From Vibrio aestuarianus (GTDB lineage: Bacteria > Pseudomonadota > Gammaproteobacteria > Enterobacterales > Vibrionaceae): a stretch of 64,000 nucleotides of DNA. The DNA is taken from NCBI RefSeq assembly GCF_012395185.1, contig NZ_JAAZTU010000022.1, forward strand, positions 1 to 64,000, in the 5' to 3' direction. The translations under genes and the position numbers were made by a program. The notes beneath the pieces are model-generated. The model ran no database searches. It was not told the DNA's origin and saw only the letters and a list, made by a program, of their open reading frames with translations. Below, in pieces: positions 47,477-56,780 of this stretch; the stretch's first letter is position 1; every line of letters starts with the position of its first letter.

Positions 47477-48142
47477 ATGAAAAAATTACCCTTAACTCTA
47501 CTTACGACTTTGATGTTTAGCGCTAGTGTTTCATTTCCGATTCAAGCACAAGAATATATGTTTACGTACTCTAAACTGTTTTCTCAGTTGAAGAACAACG
47601 TGAAAGATGATTATAAAGATGTCAAAGTCGGTTTCTTTTTCGTCAACGCGCAAACCAAAAAACTCTGCCCAATAGAAAAAGCGTGGATGGAAAAAGAAAA
47701 GCATTACGAGGAACTTAGTACCAGCATTAACCATGAGCTTTTATTGCCCTTAGATGACAATTTACGCCAAGCCAATCCTTTGATCTTTGTTGATACTCCA
47801 CAGGATATGCGTTGTGATTTTTCAACTGTAGTAATGACTAAAACGCCATTTGAAGGACAGGTAAGTTATGAGCAAGTGGCTACATTGCTCCCTCAAATGC
47901 AAAGCTTACTTGAAGAGCTCGGCGGGATGTTTGCCAGTTGGTTTACACCGGATGTATCGGGTGTAACACTTGAATTCGCTAATAATCTTGACTCAAATAT
48001 TGTGCTGAGCAACGGTCAAACCATTGCGATAAAAAACGGTAAAGCTCAAGTGGCGGTAGAACAAATCGGTAATGGTGGCTACATGCAGCTACCAGAGCAA
48101 ACCGTCCGAGTTTTGCCTTTCCTTCCCAACGCTAAGAAGTAA
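47477..48142 (+). CDS. DUF2987 family exported protein
   Basis: The 221-residue protein has a signal peptide (ending FPIQAQEY) and a single soluble domain (FTYSKLFSQLKNN, VGFFFVNAQTKKLCPIEKAW) of the DUF2987 family, which is confined to Vibrio and relatives. Two Cys residues could form a disulfide in the periplasm. Function unknown. It ends the operon, 6 bases before the hairpin. Confidence 0.8.
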   Translation: MKKLPLTLLTTLMFSASVSFPIQAQEYMFTYSKLFSQLKNNVKDDYKDVKVGFFFVNAQTKKLCPIEKAWMEKEKHYEELSTSINHELLLPLDDNLRQANPLIFVDTPQDMRCDFSTVVMTKTPFEGQVSYEQVATLLPQMQSLLEELGGMFASWFTPDVSGVTLEFANNLDSNIVLSNGQTIAIKNGKAQVAVEQIGNGGYMQLPEQTVRVLPFLPNAKK

Positions 48143-48148
48143 AATCAA

Positions 48149-48176
48149 TACAGGGCTGCTAATAAGCAGCCCTGTA
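48149..48176. terminator. Strong hairpin between the convergent DUF2987 and ttcA genes
   Basis: TACAGGGCTGCT (48149-48160) pairs perfectly with AGCAGCCCTGTA (48165-48176) around a 4-base loop. No run of T follows, so it may end transcription only partly or act by 3' end protection. Confidence 0.6.
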
Positions 48177-48205
48177 CGGCAACGTTCTATTCTTTAGTCG
48201 ATTTC

Positions 48206-49138
48206 TCAGAGATTAGTCACATCGAGTTTTAAGTTTGGATCAAACTCCATGACTCGGTCTTCGTCATTAATTACAGGAATTGGCATTTCTTCTTTATCAA
48301 AACCAATATCACCACCATTGATAACACCCGAATCTCGATTTATCGATTTAAAATCAAACAAGTTGTAATCGGCTAGGTGACTTGGCACGACATTTTGCAT
48401 CGCACTAAACATGGTTTCAATACGCCCAGGGAACTGTTTGTCCCAACCATTCAACATTTGCTTGATGTTTTGACGCTGCATGTTTGGTTGAGAACCACAT
48501 AAATTACAAGGGATGATTGGGTAATCACGCATTGCAGCATATTTGATGATGTCTTTCTCACGACAGTAGGCAAGTGGACGAATCACCACATGCTCACCGT
48601 TATCTGACACTAGCTTTGGTGGCATGCCTTTAATCTTACCGCCGTAAAACATATTCAAAAACAGGGTTTCAAGAATGTCATCACGATGATGGCCTAGAGC
48701 GATCTTGGTTGCGCCAATTTCTTTAGCGGTGCGATACAAAATTCCACGACGCAAACGAGAACAAAGCGAACATGTCGTTTTCCCCTCTGGTATTTTATCT
48801 TGAACGATCGAATAGGTATCTTCTTCAACAATTTTGTACTCAACACCGAGTTTGTCTAAGTATTCAGGCAAAATATGTTCTGGAAATCCTGGCTGTTTTT
48901 GATCCAAGTTCACAGCAACAAGTTCAAAGGAGACAGGAGCACTTTTTTGAAGGCTCATCAGAATCTCAAGCATGGTAAAGCTATCTTTGCCTCCAGAGAG
49001 ACATACCATGATGCGGTCACCATCTTCGATCATATTGAAATCAGCAATTGCCTGACCAGTATTACGACGAATACGCTTCTGAAGTTTATTGAAATTGTAT
49101 TGTTGAGCCTTAGTGCGCTCTTGAGTTTGCTCTGTCAT
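48206..49138 (-). CDS. ttcA: tRNA 2-thiocytidine(32) synthetase TtcA
   Basis: The 310-residue protein has the PP-loop SGGKDS for ATP binding and the cysteine pairs CSLC and CNLC that hold a 4Fe-4S cluster. TtcA thiolates cytidine-32 of certain tRNAs. I start at ATG 49138 ([10 protein letters not shown]); the longer frame begins at a TTG. It is downstream of uspE and fnr, an arrangement common in Vibrio, but the terminator after uspE implies separate transcription. Confidence 0.93.
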   Translation of the reverse strand: MTEQTQERTKAQQYNFNKLQKRIRRNTGQAIADFNMIEDGDRIMVCLSGGKDSFTMLEILMSLQKSAPVSFELVAVNLDQKQPGFPEHILPEYLDKLGVEYKIVEEDTYSIVQDKIPEGKTTCSLCSRLRRGILYRTAKEIGATKIALGHHRDDILETLFLNMFYGGKIKGMPPKLVSDNGEHVVIRPLAYCREKDIIKYAAMRDYPIIPCNLCGSQPNMQRQNIKQMLNGWDKQFPGRIETMFSAMQNVVPSHLADYNLFDFKSINRDSGVINGGDIGFDKEEMPIPVINDEDRVMEFDPNLKLDVTNL

Positions 49139-49228
49139 CAGCTTGTTGTCTTTTAATCTCAAAACAAAATGAAGTGCGTATGATACGGATAAATAGCTCA
49201 GATGCTAGTTCTAACAAACAGAGAATGT

Positions 49229-49258
49229 AAAAAATCCCCTTTACCTTAGCAAAGGGGA
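49229..49258 (-). terminator. Rho-independent terminator of uspE
   Basis: Read on the minus strand, TCCCCTTT pairs with AAAGGGGA (plus positions 49235-49242 and 49251-49258) and is followed by T6 (49229-49234). Confidence 0.88.
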
Positions 49259-49282
49259 GCAGATAGTTGATGATTAATGAGC

Positions 49283-50230
49283 CTAAATTGCAGTTTTAGG
49301 ATCTAATGGGCTGACATAACCGTTAGGTTTTAGCGCTAAAACATCACAATTGATTTTATCTATCACTTGCTCAGCGGTGTTGCCAATAAACACCGCTGAC
49401 AAACCAGTACGTCCAGTGGTTCCTAGAATAACCATCGCTGCATTCAATTTTTCTGCTGACTGAGGGATGACATCTTCGGGTAAACCTTGTTCAACCAGAG
49501 TTTGGGATTCATCAATACCGTGTTTTTGTCTCAACGCTTTCATCGATGTTAAGTGATGCCCACGAACGGCATCGCTGTAAGTTGTTGGGTCAAACTCTGG
49601 TAATTCAATAGTAATGTTAGCTGGCGTGACTGGGTATGAATTGACAAGGTAAGGTGTCGCCCCCAAACGAGCGGTCAAACTTTTAAGTTGTTCGACCATG
49701 CAGTCATTCAGATCTAAATGGGTTGGGTTTTCAGACCCCACATGAACTGATGCGATAATATTGGCATTTTCCGGCCAATCTGCATTTTTTACCAGCAGGA
49801 CAGGGGTTGGACATTTGCGTAAAAGATGCCAATCCGTCGGAGTAAAAATGACCGATTCCAAAATATCATGCTTGCGCGTGTTTTTGATCAATATGTCATG
49901 CTCACCAGCAAACACTTCAGCAATGATTGCTTCATAAGGGCGGTTATGCCAGACAACTTTAACATCAAATTGAACGGACTCATCAATATAAGGTCCTGCC
50001 ACATTCTTCATCCACTGCTCTCGTTGGTGAATCACACCACGACGCATCGCATCACGCTCATCGAGAGAGAGCATGGAGGTCATATCATAGGAGAAATCAT
50101 ATATTGATAGGAAAAAAGTAATGTGGCTAGTAGAGGAGCTCTGTTTGGCCAGTTGCATCGCTCTAGCAAGGGCTGGTTGCTCGTCATGATTAATGTCGGC
50201 AACAACTAAAATTTTGCTGTAAATACTCAT
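49283..50230 (-). CDS. uspE: Universal stress protein E
   Basis: The 315-residue protein is made of two tandem Usp domains, each with the nucleotide-type loop (second: ILGTTGRTGLSAVFIGNTAEQVI). It matches UspE, which is induced in stationary phase and under stress. It is found downstream of fnr in many gammaproteobacteria. The 128-base gap to fnr contains a 10-bp-stem inverted repeat. Confidence 0.9.
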   Translation of the reverse strand: MSIYSKILVVADINHDEQPALARAMQLAKQSSSTSHITFFLSIYDFSYDMTSMLSLDERDAMRRGVIHQREQWMKNVAGPYIDESVQFDVKVVWHNRPYEAIIAEVFAGEHDILIKNTRKHDILESVIFTPTDWHLLRKCPTPVLLVKNADWPENANIIASVHVGSENPTHLDLNDCMVEQLKSLTARLGATPYLVNSYPVTPANITIELPEFDPTTYSDAVRGHHLTSMKALRQKHGIDESQTLVEQGLPEDVIPQSAEKLNAAMVILGTTGRTGLSAVFIGNTAEQVIDKINCDVLALKPNGYVSPLDPKTAI

Positions 50231-50324
50231 AACAACTCCTTAAGTGTGGAGAAGGGTGTTAATGTTACTTTAGCTTATAACAGACGAGAGTTTTAGCAAA
50301 TACATTGGGATTTTAGTAGAAGTA

Positions 50325-50354
50325 TGATGTAGCTCATTTAAGGGCTACATCATT
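50325..50354. repeat. Inverted repeat after fnr
   Basis: ATGATGTAGC and GCTACATCAT form a perfect 10-bp stem around a 10-base loop just after the fnr stop codon. A clear T-run is lacking, so termination is possible but not certain. Confidence 0.5.
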
Positions 50355-50358
50355 GAAG

Positions 50359-51111
50359 TTACTTAGTTTCTTTCGATACGCCAGCGAGATCCATCAATGC
50401 ATCATGATCAAGGATAGTAATGTATTTTCCTTTCACACTCAGAATCTCTGATTTTTGGAAGCGGCCTAGCAAACGGCTGATCGTTTCAACGGTTAAGCCA
50501 AGGTAATTACCAATATCACCGCGTGTCATAGTCAAACGAAACTCTCTCGGGCTAAAACCACGTTGAGAGAAGCGGGTAGAGAGGTTGTATAGAAAAGCAG
50601 CAAGCCTCTCTTCAGCATTCTTCTTTGAAAGCAGAAGAATCATCTCTTGATCACCTTTAATCTCATTACTCATCAAACGCATAATTTGCTGACGTAATTT
50701 TGGCATCTTGCCAGAAAGGTCATCGAGAATCTCATATGGAATTTCACACACCATAGAGGTTTCTAGTGCTTGTGCAAAGCTTGGGTGCAAGTCTTCAGTA
50801 ATGGCATCAAAACCAACCAGATCACCAGCTAAATGGAATGCGGTAATTTGCTCATCACCTTGTTCTGTGATGGTATAGCTTTTGATTGTACCCGAACGAA
50901 TAGCATAGAGAGACTTAAGGTCATCACCGGCTTTAAACAGTTCTTGTCCTTTTTGGATCGGTTTCTTGCGCTCAATAATTTGATCAAGCTGATCAAGTTC
51001 AGATTCATTGAGTGTAAAGGGAATACAAAGCTGGCTAATACTGCAATCTTGACAGTGAATTGCACAACCACCAGATTGAATGCGCTTTGCCGCAGGCTTT
51101 TCAGAAATCAT
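50359..51111 (-). CDS. fnr: Oxygen-sensing transcription factor FNR
   Basis: The 250-residue CRP-family protein has the four cluster ligands Cys20, Cys23, Cys29 and Cys122, the sensor domain, and the helix-turn-helix [22 protein letters not shown]. It is collinear with E. coli FNR. With a 4Fe-4S cluster it binds TTGAT-N4-ATCAA sites under low oxygen. A perfect site just upstream of its own start implies autoregulation. It lies next to the cbb3 oxidase genes, which work under microaerobic conditions. Confidence 0.96.
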   Translation of the reverse strand: MISEKPAAKRIQSGGCAIHCQDCSISQLCIPFTLNESELDQLDQIIERKKPIQKGQELFKAGDDLKSLYAIRSGTIKSYTITEQGDEQITAFHLAGDLVGFDAITEDLHPSFAQALETSMVCEIPYEILDDLSGKMPKLRQQIMRLMSNEIKGDQEMILLLSKKNAEERLAAFLYNLSTRFSQRGFSPREFRLTMTRGDIGNYLGLTVETISRLLGRFQKSEILSVKGKYITILDHDALMDLAGVSKETK

Positions 51112-51127
51112 AACAACCTTTCACTAT

Positions 51128-51141
51128 TTGATATACATCAA
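51128..51141. promoter_or_regulatory. Perfect FNR box upstream of fnr
   Basis: TTGATATACATCAA matches the FNR consensus exactly with the correct 4-base spacer. It ends 17 bases before the fnr start codon, where bound FNR would block transcription or its start, so negative autoregulation is likely. Confidence 0.85.
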
Positions 51142-51199
51142 TATTTTAGCATTCCTTAACCCTAAAGGATAGTTAAAAAAGCCGCATATAATCAGTCAT

Positions 51200-51880
51200 C
51201 TACCATGTAGATGATAAAATACTCACTGCACCATATGCCGTATATAGGCCGTAAGATATGATAAAAATCGCAGCAAAATGACGAAATATTGTAGATTGTT
51301 GAATTTTTTCTAATTGATGGGCTCCGTAACCTACCAGCAGCATGGCGGGCAGCGTTCCTAGGCCGAAAGCCCCCATGACAAAAGCACCAGATAGCGCACT
51401 GCCTGAAACTACAGACCAAGTGAGAACTGAATAGACGAGGCCGCAAGGTAGCCATCCCCAGATGAATCCAAAAGGCACGGCGTACCACGACTTTTTGAGG
51501 GGTAATAGTGACTTACCAAGAGGAGAAATTATGCGCCATAGTTGCTGGCCCATTTTTTCAAGCTTTAATAGCCCAAACCACCACCGACCAACATACAGGC
51601 CGAGCACAATCATTAAACAAGCTGCAATCAATCTTAACCAAATCAAGGAATGATTAAGCATCGATAGCTCAGACATAGAGGCAGCAAAGCCGCCTAATAA
51701 ACCACCGATTAACATGTAGCTAACGATACGCCCACAATTGTAGAACAGAAGCAGCACTGGAAGACGAGCGTTTTTAGTTTGTCCAAGGGTTAGCAGCGAT
51801 GCAATACCGCCACACATTCCCATGCAGTGACCCGCACCAAGCAAACCAATCACAAATGCACCAATCCAATCAGGCGTCAT
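51200..51880 (-). CDS. TauE/SafE (UreH-like) family membrane protein of the cbb3 assembly cluster
   Basis: The 226-residue protein has about six membrane helices and the motif GAGHCMGMCGGIASLLTLG near the N terminus, with His and Cys residues that could bind copper. It belongs to the COG2836-type group often encoded within cbb3 oxidase assembly clusters. It overlaps ccoS by 11 bases. A role in copper or metal handling for the oxidase is inferred from place and motif; it is usually misnamed a sulfite exporter. Confidence 0.8.
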   Translation of the reverse strand: MTPDWIGAFVIGLLGAGHCMGMCGGIASLLTLGQTKNARLPVLLLFYNCGRIVSYMLIGGLLGGFAASMSELSMLNHSLIWLRLIAACLMIVLGLYVGRWWFGLLKLEKMGQQLWRIISPLGKSLLPLKKSWYAVPFGFIWGWLPCGLVYSVLTWSVVSGSALSGAFVMGAFGLGTLPAMLLVGYGAHQLEKIQQSTIFRHFAAIFIISYGLYTAYGAVSILSSTW

Positions 51881-52046
51881 TTTTTTCTTCTTTTGAGGTT
51901 AGTTTTTCATCCTCGTCAAATAAGATATTGTGGCCTTGACGCTCTAAATCTTCGAACTGCTCACTTTTGACTGCCCATAGGAAAATGACAACAGCAACTG
52001 TTACAAGTACGATAGCAATAGGGATGAGTATATAAAGACTTTCCAT
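51870..52046 (-). CDS. ccoS: cbb3 oxidase assembly protein CcoS
   Basis: This short gene, found by direct translation, encodes 58 residues: an N-terminal membrane helix (LIPIAIVLVTVAVVIFLWAV), the conserved SEQFEDLERQGHNILFD segment and a charged tail. This is CcoS, needed for insertion of heme and copper in the cbb3 catalytic subunit. It starts immediately after the ccoI stop codon and overlaps the next gene by 11 bases. Confidence 0.92.
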   Translation of the reverse strand: MESLYILIPIAIVLVTVAVVIFLWAVKSEQFEDLERQGHNILFDEDEKLTSKEEKNDA

Positions 52047-54419
52047 TTACTTACCTTGATTCTTTAATAGCCGCAACGAGTTAGAAACAACGATAATAGA
52101 ACTCGCCGACATGCCAACAACGGCAATATAAGGTGCAACAAGTCCAGATACCGCTAGCGGCAAAATCACTAAATTATAACCCAATGACCAAGCTAAATTT
52201 TCTCGGATGATTTTGCGTGCTTTGATAGCCAAAACCCTAGCTTCCAGCAATTTATCTAACTTATCACCGAGCAGAACCATATCGGCTGATGCTTTAGCGA
52301 CATCGGTACCACCGCCCATAGCAATAGATAAATGAGCCCCTGCGAGTGTCGGTGCGTCATTAATACCATCACCCACCATCATCGAAACATCACTGCTTGG
52401 TAGCGACTTTAAGTAGTTCAATTTATCTTCAGGTTTTGCGCCGGAGACGACAGTATCAATGTTCATCTCTGAGGCGACATGGTTTGCATTTAGCTCTGAA
52501 TCACCCGTTAATAACGTTATCTTTATCCCTTCGTTATGAAAACGGTCGATAAATGCCTTGGCTTCTCGGCGAATAGGGTCTCGATAGGTAAAAGTAGCAA
52601 TATGCTGGCCACCGAGTGACAGATAGATGCTGTTTGGCTGTTGGTTGATCGTATTTCCTAATACATACTCTGCACTGCCAATACAAATAACTTTATCTTG
52701 GTAGCGACCTTCAATACCTGAACCAATGATATTTTGAACATCATCGACTGAATACTGCTCATCGCTATAACTTCGGAAAGCACGTGCGATGGGGTGGTTG
52801 GCATGTTTTTCTAATGATGCCGCTAGCGCTAAACATGTATTTTTATCAATATCGCCAGCAACCTCAACACCGCTGATTTCGATATCACCATGGGTTAATG
52901 TCCCCGTTTTATCGATAACCAAATGATTCACTTTGCAAAGCGTTTCGAACACGTGACTTTTACGCAGCAAAATACCAAAATCACCCATTCGAGATGTCGC
53001 ACAGGTTATTGCCGTCGGGGTGGCAAGGGATAGGGCACATGGGCAAGTGGCTACTAAAACGGCTAACATAATCCAAAACGCGTCTTCCGGCTTGGTTTGA
53101 TGCCAGTACAACCAAGTACCCGCTGCGATTACTAGCAAAATGGCCACAAAGTATCGTGCCACTACATCAGCAATCTCGGCAATTTTAGGCTTCGACATCT
53201 GTGCTTCATCTTGCAGTCTCACTATTTTGGAGATAACGGAGTCTTTTTTAGACGCTGTTACTTCTAGTTCAAACGATTCATCACCGTTTAATGTACCAGC
53301 AAAAACTGCATCGCCTGCTTTCTTAACAACAGGGACAGATTCTCCAGTGAGCATTGCTTCATTGATATGAATGCGACCAGCTAAGACAACACCATCGGCC
53401 GGAACGTGCTCTCCTGGTAACACTCTGATTTTGTCACCAAGTTTTAAGGTTTTAACAGGAACCTGTTCACCCTCAAGTGTATTGGCAATAGCTGGTATGA
53501 GCTTAAGCAAGTTTCCACTTGCAGCGGCAGCTTTTCTACGAGCTCTCATTTCCAAAAAGCGGCCAACCAACAAAAAGAAGGTGAACATTGAAATCGATTC
53601 AAAAAACACTTCTCCTTTTTCTGTTACGGTCGCAACCAAACTCGCCACATAAGCAAAAATTAATGCAATAGAAACCGGAACATCCATTCCAAGAGTTCGG
53701 CCTCTAAGACTGCGCCATGCATTTAAATAAAAGGGCAGTGCAGAATAGAGCAATACAGGTGTTGCAAAGATCAAACTTACCCAACGAAAATAATTACGGA
53801 ATTCGGAGTCAAGATCACCAAACACTTCAAGGTACAGAGCGACAGCCAACATCATCACTTGCATTGTTGCCAAGCCTGCAATACCTAAGCGATATAAGTA
53901 TTGTTTCATTGAGCGATGATACTCAGCTTCATGAGCATCCGCTTCAAACGGGGCAGCTTTGTAGCCTAACTGATGGATAACAGAAAGAAGTTCACTGAGA
54001 CGTGTTTGTGTTTTGTCCCAACTTAATAATGCTCGGTTAGTTGTGGTATTAACACGGATAGAGAGCACACCATTTTTGTTTGATAGCTGTTTCTCAATTA
54101 ACCAAGCACAAGCGGCGCAAGAAATGCCATCAAGCGACAAAGTGACCTCCGAGGTGCCGTCATGGTTGTGCACAAACTCTGACTGCACGTCATCATTGTC
54201 ATAATGAATTAAGGCTTTAAGTTGTTCAGGAACAAGATCAACTTTATCCGCTTTAGTGGTGCGATACTGATAGTAGGAAACAAGACCGCTATCAATAATA
54301 GTTTGAGCGACGCTTTCACATCCAGGACAACACATGTCCCTTTCTTCACCTAAAATTTCAACTTTATAATCCGTGTTGGCTGGTACATCTTCACCACAGT
54401 GGTAACACGCTTTGCACAT
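52047..54419 (-). CDS. ccoI: Copper-translocating P-type ATPase CcoI (FixI)
   Basis: The 790-residue P1-type ATPase has an N-terminal zinc-ribbon-like segment (CYHCG, CCPGC), a metal-binding domain with GISCAACAW, membrane motif CPC, phosphorylation motif DKTGT and hinge GDGINDAP. CcoI exports copper into the periplasm for the cbb3 oxidase. The gene is directly followed by ccoS (TAA-ATG) and preceded by ccoH with 4 bases between. Confidence 0.95.
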   Translation of the reverse strand: MCKACYHCGEDVPANTDYKVEILGEERDMCCPGCESVAQTIIDSGLVSYYQYRTTKADKVDLVPEQLKALIHYDNDDVQSEFVHNHDGTSEVTLSLDGISCAACAWLIEKQLSNKNGVLSIRVNTTTNRALLSWDKTQTRLSELLSVIHQLGYKAAPFEADAHEAEYHRSMKQYLYRLGIAGLATMQVMMLAVALYLEVFGDLDSEFRNYFRWVSLIFATPVLLYSALPFYLNAWRSLRGRTLGMDVPVSIALIFAYVASLVATVTEKGEVFFESISMFTFFLLVGRFLEMRARRKAAAASGNLLKLIPAIANTLEGEQVPVKTLKLGDKIRVLPGEHVPADGVVLAGRIHINEAMLTGESVPVVKKAGDAVFAGTLNGDESFELEVTASKKDSVISKIVRLQDEAQMSKPKIAEIADVVARYFVAILLVIAAGTWLYWHQTKPEDAFWIMLAVLVATCPCALSLATPTAITCATSRMGDFGILLRKSHVFETLCKVNHLVIDKTGTLTHGDIEISGVEVAGDIDKNTCLALAASLEKHANHPIARAFRSYSDEQYSVDDVQNIIGSGIEGRYQDKVICIGSAEYVLGNTINQQPNSIYLSLGGQHIATFTYRDPIRREAKAFIDRFHNEGIKITLLTGDSELNANHVASEMNIDTVVSGAKPEDKLNYLKSLPSSDVSMMVGDGINDAPTLAGAHLSIAMGGGTDVAKASADMVLLGDKLDKLLEARVLAIKARKIIRENLAWSLGYNLVILPLAVSGLVAPYIAVVGMSASSIIVVSNSLRLLKNQGK

Positions 54420-54423
54420 AATT

Positions 54424-54903
54424 TTAATTCATTAATTGAGTTGAAGTAGCGACAGGGAAAGTAACACGACCTTGAATTAACCACTCAGCATCATGCGGTG
54501 TTAACTCAATAAACCAAGGTCCTTGCAGCGGTGAAGGAAGGGTAATACGGTAAGTACCTTGAGCGTCAGATGTCACTAACTGAGTAAAATCAAGGTCAGG
54601 CAATGTACGGTGAGCAAACATCATTTTAATTGCTGGGTAATGGTCAAGCTTACCCTTGTTAAATTTGAAAACGATATCGTTACCTTCAGAATAAATCTCA
54701 GAGCTTAAGTGGAGTGCTTTTGCTTCGTTGATTTTCGAAAGGTCGATATTAATGCCTTTACCTTTTTTATAGTAATCCTCAGTGACTAATGACACTGAAT
54801 TCTGAGAAAAAACGATCACCGTCGCAATTGTCCATACCACAACAGTCAGTGGCAGAATAATCAGGAACCACGGCCAAAATTGTTTATACCAAGGCTTTAC
54901 CAT
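54424..54903 (-). CDS. ccoH: cbb3 oxidase assembly protein CcoH (FixH)
   Basis: The 159-residue protein has an N-terminal membrane helix (FWPWFLIILPLTVVVWTIATV) and a periplasmic domain of the FixH family. It stabilises assembly of the cbb3 oxidase with CcoI and CcoS. The operon ccoH-ccoI-ccoS-tauE-like starts after the terminator that follows ccoP. Confidence 0.9.
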   Translation of the reverse strand: MVKPWYKQFWPWFLIILPLTVVVWTIATVIVFSQNSVSLVTEDYYKKGKGINIDLSKINEAKALHLSSEIYSEGNDIVFKFNKGKLDHYPAIKMMFAHRTLPDLDFTQLVTSDAQGTYRITLPSPLQGPWFIELTPHDAEWLIQGRVTFPVATSTQLMN

Positions 54904-54953
54904 AAAAAAGTTCTCAACAACAAAATAAAGAAGGCTAATAAAATAAAGGAAAG

Positions 54954-54976
54954 ACAGCCCCTTAGAAAGGGGCTGT
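54954..54976 (-). terminator. Hairpin terminator after ccoNOQP
   Basis: ACAGCCCCTT (54954-54963) pairs with AAGGGGCTGT (54967-54976) around a 3-base loop, and T-rich sequence follows on the minus strand. It probably reduces read-through from the oxidase subunits into the assembly genes. Confidence 0.75.
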
Positions 54977-54986
54977 TATTGAAATG

Positions 54987-55964
54987 TTACTTATTATCAG
55001 TGTTACTCAAGCTCCAAACGTAAGCTGCAACAAGTTGAACTTTGTCTTCACCTAAGATATCAATCCAAGCAGGCATAACACCAGAGCGGCCATACATAAC
55101 AGTTTGAGTCACATCTGCACGTGAATCACCAAACAACCAATATTGGTCTGTTAAATCTGGTGCACCTACCGCTGGGTTACCTTTACCATCTGTACCATGA
55201 CAAGCAGCACAAACAACAAAGCGCGCTTTACCCGCTTCGGCTTCTCTTGCATTCACAGAACGACCAGAAAGGCTAAGCGCATAGCTGACCACTTCTTTAA
55301 CACCTTGTTCGCCAAGCGCATCTTTCCACGCAGGCATTTGACCAATACGCCCATGCCTGATGGTGGTAACAATCGCTTCCGGTTCTCCGCCATACAACCA
55401 CGCGTTATCCGTTAAATTAGGGAAACCACGCTGACCACGAGCATCTGAGCCGTGACATTGCGAACAGTTTTGAAGAAACAAACGTTGACCAACCTTCAAT
55501 GCATCAGAATCGGCTGCTATTTCAGGAATAGGGCGTAATTCAGAATCACCATTGTAAGCTAAGCGTTTGAATGCCTCGCCAAAGTAGGTATCTGCATCGT
55601 CTAGCTCTTTAGCGTATTGCACGAGAACTTTGTTTTGCTGTGATGCTTCAATCGATGCTTTTGATTCTTCAAGAGAGCGAACCTTTTGGTCTGAACTCTG
55701 CCAACCAAGCACACCTTTAAAGTTGCCAAGGCCAGGGTAAAGCGTTAGATATACTGCTGCGAAAACAAAAGTACTCACAAACAGATATGTCCACCACTTT
55801 GGCAACGGGTTGTTTAGCTCACGAATGCCGTCGTATTCGTGCCCCATGTCAGAACCCTCTTCGACACCCATTTTATCTTTTAGGCACCAAACAAGAACAA
55901 TTGCACAGCCAAGTAATGTACCAACGGTAATTACGATGATCCAAAGACTCCAAAATGTAGTCAT
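54987..55964 (-). CDS. ccoP: cbb3 oxidase diheme cytochrome c subunit CcoP
   Basis: The 325-residue protein has two membrane helices (about 5-27 and 58-80) and two heme c sites, CSQCH and CAACH, with distal Met ligands in QMPAW and VMPAW. It passes electrons from CcoO or soluble cytochrome c to CcoN. Its start shares one base with the ccoQ stop. Confidence 0.95.
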   Translation of the reverse strand: MTTFWSLWIIVITVGTLLGCAIVLVWCLKDKMGVEEGSDMGHEYDGIRELNNPLPKWWTYLFVSTFVFAAVYLTLYPGLGNFKGVLGWQSSDQKVRSLEESKASIEASQQNKVLVQYAKELDDADTYFGEAFKRLAYNGDSELRPIPEIAADSDALKVGQRLFLQNCSQCHGSDARGQRGFPNLTDNAWLYGGEPEAIVTTIRHGRIGQMPAWKDALGEQGVKEVVSYALSLSGRSVNAREAEAGKARFVVCAACHGTDGKGNPAVGAPDLTDQYWLFGDSRADVTQTVMYGRSGVMPAWIDILGEDKVQLVAAYVWSLSNTDNK

Positions 55965-56137
55965 TACTTAGTCACTCCTTGTTCTTTAGAGGTTTTTGGT
56001 GGTTCATCAGCAAAAATTAGGTTGGCATCCTCGTCAAAACGAGCTTTACGGTTTTTACCGTAGGCCCACCAAACCACACCAATAAAGCACACAAACAACA
56101 CTATGGTCCAAATACTGTGAATAGTACCGATATCCAT
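55964..56137 (-). CDS. ccoQ: cbb3 oxidase small subunit CcoQ
   Basis: By direct translation this short frame encodes 57 residues: a membrane helix (SIWTIVLFVCFIGVVWWAYG) and an acidic tail with RFDEDANLIFADEP. This is CcoQ, which stabilises the oxidase complex. It follows AGGAGGAATT, a strong ribosome-binding site, and its stop overlaps the ccoP start as TAATG. Confidence 0.93.
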   Translation of the reverse strand: MDIGTIHSIWTIVLFVCFIGVVWWAYGKNRKARFDEDANLIFADEPPKTSKEQGVTK

Positions 56138-56146
56138 AATTCCTCC

Positions 56147-56767
56147 TTACTTCATTGCGTGACCAAGAGATTGAAGATAAGAAATGATTGCATCCATTTC
56201 AGTTTTACCTTCTACATCTTTCGCCGCATTCGCGATTTGTTCATCCGTGTATGGGACACCAAACTGGTTACGGAACAGTTCAAGCTTGCTCTGCGTTAAC
56301 TCGCCGTCTAAGACGTTCTTCGCTAACCAAGGGAAACCGGGCATGTTTGATTCAGGCACGAGCTCACGAGGATCCATTAAGTGAACACGATGCCATTCAT
56401 CAGAGTAACGACCACCAACACGAGCCAAATCTGGACCAGTACGCTTAGAACCCCATAAGAATGGATGTTCCCATACACTTTCACCAGCAACCGAATAGTG
56501 ACCATATCGCTCAGTTTCAGAACGGAATGGACGAATCATTTGGCTATGGCAAACGTTACAACCTTCACGGATATAGATATCGCGACCTTCAAGTTGTAAG
56601 GCAGTATAAGGCTTAAGGTTTTCTACTGGTTCAGTTGTTTGCTTTTGGAAAATCAATGGTGTGATTTCAACTAAAGCACCCCAACTGATCGCGAAAATGA
56701 TAAAGATAGCCAACAAACCAACATTGCGTTCAATGATCTCATGGCGATTTTTAGAATTAGAACTCAT
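56147..56767 (-). CDS. ccoO: cbb3 oxidase monoheme cytochrome c subunit CcoO
   Basis: The 206-residue subunit has one N-terminal membrane helix ([19 protein letters not shown]) and one heme c site, CNVCHSQM. It follows ccoN by 13 bases and precedes ccoQ by 9. Confidence 0.95.
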   Translation of the reverse strand: MSSNSKNRHEIIERNVGLLAIFIIFAISWGALVEITPLIFQKQTTEPVENLKPYTALQLEGRDIYIREGCNVCHSQMIRPFRSETERYGHYSVAGESVWEHPFLWGSKRTGPDLARVGGRYSDEWHRVHLMDPRELVPESNMPGFPWLAKNVLDGELTQSKLELFRNQFGVPYTDEQIANAAKDVEGKTEMDAIISYLQSLGHAMK

Positions 56768-56780
56768 TCTTTCAATCTCC

